In this document: piece after piece, positions 53,489 to 64,000 of the stretch
Layout: every line of letters starts with the position of its first letter
Position numbering within the stretch: position 1 is the first letter of the stretch
NCBI GenBank assembly: GCA_019843655.1
Contig: JACDQD010000103.1
Location: 1,612,001 to 1,676,000 of the forward strand
Source: Lethocerus indicus
Lineage: Eukaryota > Arthropoda > Insecta > Hemiptera > Belostomatidae
Direction: 5' to 3'
Length of the DNA stretch: 64,000 bases
The notes under the pieces: generated by a model
Told to the model about the DNA's origin: nothing
Database searches by the model: none
The model's input: the letters and a program-made list of their open reading frames with translations, nothing else
Position numbers and translations under genes: made by a program

Positions 53489-56400
53489 AAACTGTTCGAT
53501 AAATGTTCTGTTAATGCTTGACTTTGTTTAAATAAAACTTGTTGAAATACCGAAATTATAACTCTTAATAACGATACTAACTTACACTGTTACTATTCCC
53601 TCTTATAGCTGTTATATTTCAAAATTAATTATGTTTTTCAAAAAGCGAAGCACGTCATGCACTTCAGTACAATCACCTTTCTCGCAACTGAGAATTCGCC
53701 TTTCGCTTCAATCTAGGTTGAAACTCCCGCGTAATCCGGAATGAAAACAAGTTCAGTCCTTTATATTCTTGGGCGTAATTCGGCCCCCGTCCCCTTCCGT
53801 CCTCGTCGTCCTTCCGCGATTTTAATAATGGGATCAAAGAACCGTGGGTCTGCGATAATCGGGCATTATGTTCGCCAAACGGCTGACCGCTGAAGAATGC
53901 AGATGGGCGCAATATCCGGGAGAACAAACCGCGGCTGGGCAATTGCTGAACCTTGTAGAGCTTCGTTTAAACTGACCTCTGTAGACTAAGCACATTTCCA
54001 AAGTAAAATAAATGATTATTTTCACAATCTAAAAATGCAGTACATATTTATTGTAATTTAATATCGGAACAAAATATCGCAGCTTTCCAAAGATAATATT
54101 TATCCCACATACGATGGAATAGCGCCTGATTTCACAACTGGCAAATCTGAAAATAATGGGAGCCGGTAATCATTATCAGGAATATTCGCTGAGGTGGTTA
54201 CAACTCAGGATACTGGACGCCTCTATAAATTATTTACGCCGTTCAAGTTATCGCATTGAAATGTGCCATCCCCTTTCTTATCCGGATGAACCATCATTTG
54301 AAATGTTGACTTTGACCCGTTAATATTTAAAGATCCAATACCATTAGCTGCGAATGAAAAGTGGATGATCCCACAAGATCGGTATGAAGAGTAAGTTATT
54401 TGATGGCGTATTCCGGTGCAGAATTTTATTTTTAAAGATACATTGAATAGAATACAAATAAATTTGTAATAGGCAATTCGAGAAACTTCCTGTTCTTATT
54501 CCGTTTCGATTTAACGGTAGATTTAGTTGGATGGGAGTTTTTTAAAGTAATAACCAAAATTAATTGGAATTTATCTTGTAGGCTACGCATTTTTATTGCA
54601 CAAATTTACTCTGCGGCTCCTTTTCATTTAGGACTTATCACGCGGTTGGACATAATTCAACACGACACTGTGAGTTTGTCTGGAAATAAAATCGCTGAAG
54701 TGGAAAAATGTAATTAATAAGATTATGAGAAAACACTTTTTTCTTAATATCGCCAGACGCTTGATTTTGTTATGCCCTGTCGCATGTCTTGATATTCTGG
54801 TGGACCGCATTCGGTTTCTAATTATTAAAATAAATGTAAATTAGCGTAACAACTGCGTTATGAAGTCCCCTTCTCTGTCATCGTTCATTGCTGTCCTTTT
54901 TCACAGTCTTTTAACAAATTACGTTTTATTCTTTTTTTCACATTTCAGTATTATGTTCATTTGATATGTTCAGATGATTGGCAGGATGGTGCGTGACAAT
55001 TTGATTCCGTGTTAAATAACACGATCGGCGTTTATCGTTGACATATTATCATGAATATTGGGAATATAATTAATATGAAATGGTGAACAGTGCCCGTGGT
55101 GTAGCTACGATGTACCACATCGTAAATTACAGCAGGCAGTACACATACTACATTTAGTGGATATTAATTGATTTTTATTTATACAAGATGACATTTTTGA
55201 TGTTACGCTAATGTCATTACTATTTCGACTTTATCCTTATAAATTCGTCACACTATGTATTGGTCGTAGGCCAGGCAGGGCATAAGAAGGTACCGATAGG
55301 GCTTTCTGTAACACTATTAATAAACATTATAATTATTTCACTTTTTTCTGCGCTCAAAAACCAATGGAAATCTTATGCAAAAGTCTACCAAGAGGAAGGA
55401 AATTGTTGCCTTCCCGGCCGTTGAAAACTTAGTTTTGAAACAAAAGTTTATTCGAAAGGAGTTCGATATTAATACATGTAAACACTTTCATTTTTTCTTG
55501 ATATTTATTACTTTTTATTCTTATTTATCTTTCCTTTTTCATTGGTCCCGAGGTCCGAGTTTAAAGACGTACCGGGATAAGGTCCGGCGAGTATCCCTGG
55601 GCAACTGATTCCCTCCTATAGAAAACTTGAAGTGGCCCCCAACCTCGGCACCTGCCTATTGTGTTTGAAAATTCCACGGCCGACCGCCCCGCCGTGAGGG
55701 TTTATACTGCACGAAAGGGGGGAAATCTCTCGGTAATCGATAATATCCCAAATGAGCCGCTATGCCCACCCTTTCACAACTGGCCGATCCACTTCCCGGA
55801 ATTACCTCGTGAAATTTTCACCGATTTTTCTCACTGGCCACGGGCCCTTTCCACTGTAATCCCATTGTCGTCAGCAGTAAAAGGAAAAGTTCTCGACGTT
55901 AGAAGAAGTTCATACATTATCCCTTTCTCATTACTGGTCGATTCAGAGAGAGGCCATTACCGATATTATCCCAAATGCACGTATAGAAAGTGTACTTTCC
56001 AACTTCAAGAGCTATCAAATTTTCATTGATAATTCAAACGCGTTTTATTTGTAGTAAAAGAATATATTCTCCTACCTTTCATTGACTGGAAATTCGGAAT
56101 CATGGTAATTAGTGAATTAGGGTGCGTATTTAGTATATATATTTATATGTTTTCGAAAAACCAGGTTTGTTAAATCGAATAAGATGTATCTCTAAATTCA
56201 ATACAGCGGGGTGAAACGTATACCACCTTTGATGTCCGAGTGAAATTTAATCACTTTTCCGAAGGTCCCCCCCGGAGGGCGAAAACCTGTTATCCGGGAA
56301 TCGGAATCGAATTAGGGATAATAAGGTGACCCGAGAGGAGTCCGTGATACAAAGGAGGCCTAATCCCATCAAGACGGGTTTTCACGCCAAGTTCAACTGG

Positions 56401-56747
56401 AGCCGAGGTGGGCGCGCTATATTTTCCACCGTTGGCCCGATTTATAGGCTGAGTGAATTTGAAACGCGGGCCTAATTAGAACCCTATTGCGGACATGCCA
56501 ATTTTAATCAGTTTCATCCTGCCGTCATCGACAAGTGCTGGATCCTGGGTGCCGTTTTAATCGTGTCTAATTTTCACATCGATGGGATGAATACATAGCG
56601 GGCCATTCAACTTGTTACAACGGAAATATCCCTGATTATGGGTATAATAACGTAAAATATTTATCTCCCAGTTGATTCTAGTTTAATACTTTGACGTTTT
56701 GGTTTAAGGTTCGAGGAAAATTCAAAGGGTTGTTCTAATAGTTTAGA
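53489..56747. other. Non-coding stretch
   Basis: Apart from the flanking duplication at 53489-53504, nothing was recognised. A 122-codon frame at 55661-56029 (plus) lies in a GC-richer patch and shows no family motif. A small hairpin (tacgatgtaccacatcgta) lies near 55107. Confidence 0.55.
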
Positions 56748-57050
56748 ATACTTGTTTAGTGCTCTTCGAGGGGTTTAAATATCGTAGATTTCGTGTGTTT
56801 CTGCCTCCTCTAGCTGGTTTGGTGTTTTGCTAGACCGGTTTCGGGTGCTCGCCATCTTCAGTAGCGATGTTAGTTATTTTGGCACTTTGGATGCTTTTGG
56901 GCATCCTCACTGCACTGTCACTGTCACTTGTACTGTGTATAGATTAACTAGCGCCCCCTGAGTGTGGTGCGGAAATGTACTTGACTAAAGTTCATTGGGT
57001 GCACTTGCACCGGTAAACTAGCGCCCCCCCTGAGTTTGGTGCGAAAATTT
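56748..57050 (-). mobile_element. Mobile-element tail joined to 70-bp monomers
   Basis: The tail lies on the minus strand. Read on the plus strand it runs tcgaggggtttaaatatcgt, ctggtttggtgttttgctag, accggtttcgggtgctcgcc, atcttcagtagcgatgttag, then ggatgcttttgggcatcctc and gcactgtcactgtcactt (to about 56935). A plus-oriented 70-bp monomer and part of a second follow directly (tagcgccccctgagtgtggt at about 56949; again near 57017). This junction is good evidence that monomer and tail are parts of one element. A clear target duplication was not found. Confidence 0.8.
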
Positions 57051-60000
57051 ATTTTAACTGAAGTAGTTGTTTGTAGTTATTGGTGTTGCGTTATAGTCCC
57101 TTTGAGAATTTTCGACCAGTATCGACGCTTAAAAAAATATCTCGGATGAATCACCGGTGAGGTTTCGTTTATTCGTTCAACGAATAACAAATTAAAGGGT
57201 TGGGTCGCGTTTGAACGTACCAGAGTTGACGCTTGCGTGAGCCCAGCTGTGGAGGCTCACGATCCGTGAAGAGCCTTATCAGATATCGACCTACCTAGAA
57301 TGGCTCCTACAGCCCTTTCGGTTTAGCCCTAGTCATTTTAAGCCGACTTATCAAGCGGTTGGTATATTCACGGTCGCTTTATTTCACTAAGATCCTAAAC
57401 CTTGTAGAATTTTCTATTCAACATTCAACCAAGTTTATCTTCACAAGTATAGTAATTACATGTTATAGATGGTCCTTACGTCGCACGAGTGTGTGAACCG
57501 AACGTCCGGTTTAATATCCCGGGCAGTTGTTCTCTGTATGTCTCGGAGAGGTGTTTCTGTTTCCGAGCACTGCACTAATTTCATTTTGTTGAGTAATCTG
57601 GGTTCATTATGCATGGTAACATTACAACCGATATCCTAAGATGTTGTTTACGTTGTCTACGATTCTAACCAAATTAAATGAACTTCTCTTTATAACATGT
57701 ACTGTGATCTTATCTACATACAGTTAACGGGGATGAATACAGTAACATGAGGACAGTCGATGAAGGTTAAATTGGCCCAGATTGCATTGTAGACAGACTC
57801 CTAATATCTGAGATTTTTTAGAAATTGGTTATATTTAATTGGCGCTACTGTCGTTAGAGATATATTTGGGGCCGGCCAAGTTGACTGGGACGTGTCCGGT
57901 GATGGGTTGCAGCCGGTCGGTGCATTAAATTATTCTAGTCGATAGTCTTGTTTGATAGTTGTTTGGGAGCCGGAGTTGCGGGAGCCACCCGCGGTGTCCC
58001 CATTAATATGGATTGCCTTTCAACGCTAGACCGCATTAAGTGCGTCCCTTACTTCCGTCAACCCCCATTATTACGCTGGACGTCATTCTACGTTTCACGG
58101 ATGCATTACTGCGTCCAACTCTGGTATTATTTTCGGACACCCGTCAGGAAGCAGCGAGCGGGGCGGCGTCCGGTTGGTCTTGGCTCTGTCGATAGACAGT
58201 AGTCTGACCTCCTCATAGGTAGGAATATCGTTGGGCATTGCCAGTAATGTTATTCACCACAATAAATCTACAGCCAAAATACCTCTCATACATTAAAGAC
58301 CATTTCAACAAAACTCCTGACCAACTACTCCATAATAAACATGATGAAGTATGTGACAGTCTTAGAAAAAGGAGGGCATTTTGAAAATATTACTGTGTAT
58401 AAAAAAATATAATATATAAATTATGTATGACTAATATTTATTAATACTCATTATATTACTTTTTCTTAATAAGAACCCTGGATTTCCTACAAAAAAATAT
58501 TTACCTCATCCACGTCAACTACATGTAAAAATATGATAAAATTACACGTGTCTGAATGACAACGTTATGTTTGAGAAATAGCAGAGGGTAAGTCCCTGAA
58601 AACGGTCTCAAATTTTTCCGTAAAAATTACAAATAATTAGAATATTTTTTGCATAAAAGGTATTTTTTTTTTTCAATTAGAGGGAAGTCAACCCCTCTTT
58701 TGAAGTGGAAAATTAACGGAGAAAATTCAGGAGGAGGAGTTCAGTAGAGAAGAGGCCCGATATTGACTCGGGCTGCAATCAGTCCCTTAGCCGGGCGGTA
58801 ATGCTCCCGCTGATTCGGCTTGGGTTCCTTACACAATAACGGGCAGGTAGGTAAGGAGGACGGCCTCGTTCCGAGATAGAACGGCTGTGAGAGGGGGGAC
58901 GGGTCAGAAAAAAAGAAGCTTTCGCCAATCTACAACTTCGCCCACTCCCAAGTCGCGTTTCATTTGTGTTCACCGCTACCCCAGGGCGGTGGACGACACT
59001 AACAACCATTACCATAATAAAAGAATTTTTTGTCTTCTCAACATCTAATGTATACATTTGGATATCAGTGAGGATTTTGAATTTCATCCGAATACCTCGA
59101 AATATTTCCAGCTGGATAATTTGATATTCCATTGTTATATTTTTAGACACAAGTATATCTCTCTAATTTATTATTTTTCATTCAGAGTGATTCAAGGGCT
59201 GAAACAGGAATTTCATTCATTTTAGAAACATTATTGCTGGCGGAAAATAAAATTGACGTTGCTTTGTACTTCGGAATTGATGATTTAATTAACAATATAT
59301 GCAATTGGTTCGACGGACGCCGGATGTCTGTCAGGCGTAGGTACCGGGGATTTGAATCAACGTCCGTTTCTGTACAGCACTTGAAATTCCACCCATTAAT
59401 TTAGCTTCGGAACCGTCGATAAACCCGAGCTCCGGTATCGTATGGCAAAGGCCGAGTTTCCATTTCGGTGCTTCAATGGGCCGGGCTTTGAGTGGCACAT
59501 TTAAAGCACAATACGCACAATTAACGAAATACTCCAACGTCCCTGCAATTTCTTAATGGTCTTTTCAAATCGGAAGGCATTAAGTAGCAGAAAAACATTA
59601 ACTTAATCCAATTATGCCCTGTGCAATTTCTAAAATAAATCGTTATACATAGAAGGGCAATGCAATTGTTTTCACTTTATCGGAAAGGAAATTTCATCAA
59701 AGTTAATTTAAAGAGGGGTAATCTCGTGCGAGCCCATTCTCGCAAAAAGCACCGAGCCAATTTTAACGGCAGTCAGAAACGATTGCTACATTAACGAGGG
59801 CATCAATCAGAAGGATCTTTAGAAATAAAAATTAGATTATCCGATCCTTTGATCCTTTTGATGCCCTCGTCTATCGTATTAGGGCTTAACTGAAGACACA
59901 GGATAATTTCCTGTTTGCCATTTGTTCAGTAATATACTAGTCAAATTAATGTAATTTAATTAGTTTCCAACAATTTAATTTGAACTATAGAATGCAAATT

Positions 60001-60959
60001 CGCACTTATCTACCTCCGTAGAAGAACTACGACTGATTTTGAAAATAACGTCTTCGGGGCTATCAGAAAAACACGGCATAGTGGTGTTAGTAAGTCGATT
60101 ATCTGAGTAGGGCCATGATATACATTTTTAAATTTTTTCCGGTTGTCATGGTTACATGCACAACTTTATGTTATTTATCAGTAAAGCATTTCAGTTTGCT
60201 TATAATCCGAGCAAATACGATAATTCTTGAGTTAGTTCAATAATCGAACAGTGCAGTTTGAAAGTGGCCTAACTCCATTCTTGATAAGAAAACGATTATT
60301 ATTCACTTAATAATTGCCACTATCTTAACAGGAACTATAAATTTAACAACCTTAGATACACTTAAGCAGTATGACACATTAGTATCCTATACTTATATTT
60401 TTAAATTCATTGAAACGCAAACCCTTAAATATCTCGATGTGAAGATAAATGGACTTAGGCCACTTTCAAAATAAACTGCTCATATGTCTATTTCATATAT
60501 TCCTCCCCCTCCCTGCCGTTATTGCGCGGGCCCAATTTTGGCCGCTCGGTCCTGAAATCCAGAAGGGAACAGTCAGCCGCGGCTGAAATTTTTCACCGGC
60601 CCAATCCGTCTCTGTCCGCGAGCGTAACGTTTTGATTTATACCGGTATTTAAGCGGGATAAAAGGTCGGAGGATTTTCGCCGCGTTTTGCGGGAAGGAGA
60701 GGGGGAATCGTCGCCCGGAAATATCGTTATTTAACTCTGGAACTGAACTGTGTTCCGCCGTTCATCAATCTTCTCGACCGCACAGGGGAACGGGTTGAAA
60801 ATCTGAACCTCGAATCAGCCAAATTGAAATTCGTTTTCATCGAGTAAACAACCGGTTTACTCGCGAATTGCGCGAATTTTTTTATAATAAACTTAGGTAT
60901 CGTTCTGTGACTGAACGAATAAATCATTGCGTTTTTTGGAATACTGTCGTTCATCAATC
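57051..60959. other. AT-rich non-coding stretch
   Basis: No gene recognised. It contains the inverted repeat at 59794-59870 and GC-richer patches near 57860-58200 and 58740-58990. The 123-codon frame at 58779-59150 (minus) is unrecognised. Confidence 0.6.
59794..59870. repeat. Imperfect inverted repeat, 77 bp
   Basis: The left arm, acgagggcatcaa then tcag then aaggatc (59794-59817), pairs with the right arm gatccttttgatgccctcgt (59851-59870). There is a four-base bulge in the left arm and an AT-rich loop of about 33 bases. The size is compatible with a small hairpin RNA precursor or a tiny foldback element. No promoter or flanking duplication was recognised. Confidence 0.7.
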
Positions 60960-60972
60960 AAGGAAATATATT

Positions 60973-61420
60973 TTAACATACCTGTTTTGTGGTCTGCGAG
61001 GGGTTGGAGTACCGTAATTTGTTGTGTTTCTGACTCCTCTCGTTGGTTTGGTCTTTTGCTAGACCGGTTTCGGCTGCTCGCCATCTTCTCGCCACGCAAC
61101 GAACTTTAGTTAAGTGCACACTCGGGGGGGGGGCGCTAGTTAATCTATATTTTATAATTTTTATTTAGAGAGAAAGCGGAACTGTTATAGACAAATAAAA
61201 ATGTACTATTGTAAGATAAAAATAAAAGGTAAGTTATAAAAAAAGTGTGCTTAAGTGCAGAGCGCCTGAATACTACTGACATTGAGAGTGCAGTGGGGAT
61301 GCCCAAAAAACATCCAAAGTGCCAATACGACCACTAACACTGCTACTGAAGATGGCGAGCAGCCGAAACCGGTCTACCAATAACCAAGCCAGCGAGAGGA
61401 GACAGAAACACAACAAATCT
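60973..61420 (-). mobile_element. Mobile element with inverted tails, 70-mer core and 13-bp duplication
   Basis: A 448-bp insertion between exact copies of aaggaaatatatt (60960-60972 and 61421-61433). From left to right it holds a full inverted tail (60973-61087), a partial antisense 70-bp monomer containing a G-run (61092-61146), an AT-rich piece (61147-61250) shared with the copy at 9168-9399, and the gatgcccaaaaaacatccaa segment. It ends with a direct but shortened tail (61329-61420) that stops after aacaaatct. It is the most complete copy in the window. Reading frames over the two tails are repeat-derived. Confidence 0.85.
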
Positions 61421-61433
61421 AAGGAAATATATT

Positions 61434-64000
61434 ATTCCATCATTCAATATGAATAAAGCACAGGGTATCTGTTGTTCCGTTTCCACTAATTTAGTTTTAT
61501 GCTATATTACTATATTTTTTAATTATTGCAGCATAAATTTGGTTATAGTTTTGTATGAAATTTGTATCGTCACCTCCCGTTTTATTTCCAGTCCACTAAA
61601 CTAACATAAAACCGTCGTTATTTCGATACCTCAGCGTTTCGGTAGTTTCATTTATATGCAATATTGTAGATTGCACCTCAAATGCGGTAGAATAAATCCA
61701 ACCAGGTACGAATCTGAATTGTAGTATTGGAGGATTCTGACGGTCCCACGGCACCGGCTATTGATTCAACATATTTGCATGGCGAAGTTGCCGGGGTTGG
61801 CCGGTGGAGTGGCTCATAAATCAGTCTGCCAGGAATGAAATGGAAATAAGATAATGGTACAACCCGAAGAATAGTCGAGCTAGATATATACTATTAATTT
61901 CGTCATTTAGCCAATTTACTTCCTTATCTGCAGTGCAAAATTTTCAGCACTATGTTCCAATGCTTAATGTACGATTACTTGACTTTGGACAAGATATAGT
62001 TGTATTATATTTAATTTTATTAAAGGAAATCGCTTTTAATTTTATGGAAACTCTACTCGAAACTGGAATGAAAAAATGAAGAATTTCATTTTTGTTTCGT
62101 TCGTTTTCTCTTTGCAAATAAAAATCAATACTTGGAATTTTGTGCCTATATCGCAGTAGTATACAACCTGTTATTACCCCTAACCATATATACAAATAAA
62201 TATGTAACTTTATTATAATTATTACTTTACGCGGGAAGGTAGTTGTTCTGAAATGTTATCATTTCGCAACGAATCAATTATCGCCGTGGAAAAAGTAAGC
62301 CTTAATATATGGAACTCAATCTCCGTGGTCTCTATCGAATTACCCATCAAGAAATTCGTTTCAGTTATCACGACATAAATCTGAGCTCGATTGATTAACC
62401 TCATTTATTGAAGAGTGACGTCTAATAATATTTTGTTCCCAATAAAAGGACGTTTGGATGGGAAATATGCCTCCGATAAATTAGATATATAACGCTTGGT
62501 CTAATTGACCATCATTCTAGCTGTATAATAATAACAATGATTCCCCATAATTTCTTTTCTATATCCATTTATGTATCCATTTCTGTACAGCATTTTGCGT
62601 GAAAGGAAATGTGAAATCCTTATTTCGGTGGTACCCTGTCGGGATTTTGGTTCACAAATTCCGAACTGCTCGAGAACTACAGAGAACTATTGAGATGATT
62701 ATGTTCATCTGCGTAAAACATATCCATGTTAAAATTCGATAATAATACACGAGTAAACGTCGAAAAATTTCAGCTACTAATGATAATATATTTTGCGCGA
62801 CGTTATGGAAGAATTTTATTTTTATTAGGCAAATACAAATGTAAGTTACATACGAATAATTTGAATAAATATTTTATCGTTTATACTGAAGGCTGGGCAA
62901 TAATACCTTTTTCTTCGCCTCAATGAAGCCTCCAGCGTCCGGTGTTGGTGGTGGTTTTCAATTATTTGTACAGAGGGGGCGGCACTGCCCCCAACTGGGA
63001 CCCCCCAACTTGGCCATTAGCGAGGGCAACTTCAGCCGGCCGGAATGGCCCTTCACTCTCCCCCTCCTTCAACCCTTTGAGCTCAGGTGGGGGTCTCCAT
63101 CCGTACAACGCCCCTGTAATTTGGTTACTTCCCGGTTCGAAAAGTCCACGACGGCCTATTGACTGCGGCAGGAACGCTGGTTACGGCCCAGAACGCTTCG
63201 CATTGTGACCGGTCGACGTTTCGTCCGGCGGGTCAACCTCGGGGTAACGACATTTAAGCTTTACGGTTTAAGTAAACTTCAATTATAATATAAAATGTCA
63301 TGCTAGTAAAGTTTTGAAACTGTAACTGAAATGATTTTTGAAAAATTCTAATAATTACCAAATAACTATTTCCGTAACTCTGTAAGACTCGTAAACGTAT
63401 CTTTAACATCTTGTACAGGTTTTAATATTCATCATCTGATCAAAACCGAGTCCGCAGTTTCCCAACGTCCAGCATCTAGAGGCCATCATTTTTATAATAA
63501 AGTAATCACGTTTTTATTTCTAGCTTGGAAAAATAACGGTCTCATAATTGATTGACTGAATTGTTGGACTGGACTTCAAAACTGTACTTGTAAATTTATC
63601 ATCGCTGCAAAACGTGGAACTGGCCCGTTTCTGTAGGAAGGCTTTCCGGTCGGAAAATGACTAGCGGGGGCTTCAATTTCCACGCGGCCCATAAAGCAAA
63701 TAGCCTGATCGCCGCGGACCATTGCCTCGCTCTCTGCTCTCTCTCTCTCATTTGCGTCTGATCCGATCAATCCGAATCGTGCGGAAGCCCGAAAAAAAAA
63801 ACATTTACGGTCTATTTCTGTCCCTAGTTTCTAAACGCGGCCAGTCACGGTCAAAACCGGTGCATTCCTTTCGTTCAAAGACCTGTTTAATATGAGTTTG
63901 AAACTGTTGTTTACGCCGGTCAGACGGTTAAATTTTTGCGAACAGAAAAAATAAAACATCATAATAAAAATTTCAATACTAGACATTACGTAAAAAGTTG
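61434..64000. other. AT-rich non-coding stretch to window end
   Basis: No gene, RNA or element recognised. A GC-richer patch lies at 62930-63250, and a short tctc run lies near 63728-63750. Confidence 0.6.

Noticed and set aside
55661..56029. 122-codon frame on the plus strand
   Set aside because: No family features; lies in a GC-richer patch; unsupported as a gene.

Overview
This window looks like a stretch of an animal nuclear genome, most likely arthropod or insect. It is AT-rich, gene-poor and repeat-bearing. There is no dense bacterial-style coding, the one convincing coding segment is a short exon bounded by GT-AG splice sites, and the identifiable mobile-element protein is an animal-type Penelope-like reverse transcriptase. 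The species cannot be fixed from the sequence alone.

Layout. Positions 1 to about 18,270 are mostly AT-rich non-coding DNA with no recognisable exon. They hold a few mobile-element copies (9168-9399; 15840-15975 with a second element inserted beside it at 15983-16180) and a CA microsatellite. A five-copy array of a 70-bp monomer lies at 18275-18640. From 19930 to 29600 there is a striking GC-rich block made of two unrelated tandem arrays. The first has a 77-bp unit (19930-26299), scrambled on its left and almost identical copy to copy on its right. The second has a unit of roughly 165 bp (26976-29600). A decayed Penelope-like reverse transcriptase fragment follows at 30204-30456. A 57-codon exon of a radial spoke head protein 3 homologue (RSPH3, minus strand) lies at 31654-31824. 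The right half (31.8-64 kb) is again AT-rich non-coding DNA with microsatellites, more 70-bp monomers (40545-40745) and further copies of the same short mobile-element family (53279-53488, 56748-57050, 60973-61420).

The most informative signal is that mobile-element family. Its copies share a tail of about 110-130 bp, may carry an inverted partial copy of that tail at the other end, and may hold 70-bp monomers between. Three copies are flanked by direct duplications of 13-16 bp that I could read by eye. The 70-bp arrays appear to be amplified pieces of this element. I cannot assign it to a named family. Its structure is closest to short derivatives of Penelope-like elements or other target-primed retroelements.

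The single RSPH3 exon is flanked by introns on both sides. It shows that part of this window is probably intronic to a sperm or cilium gene transcribed right to left, and the large arrays may lie in the next intron or just downstream. No other exon of that gene was found by eye. All long reading frames inside the GC-rich arrays are by-products of the repeats.
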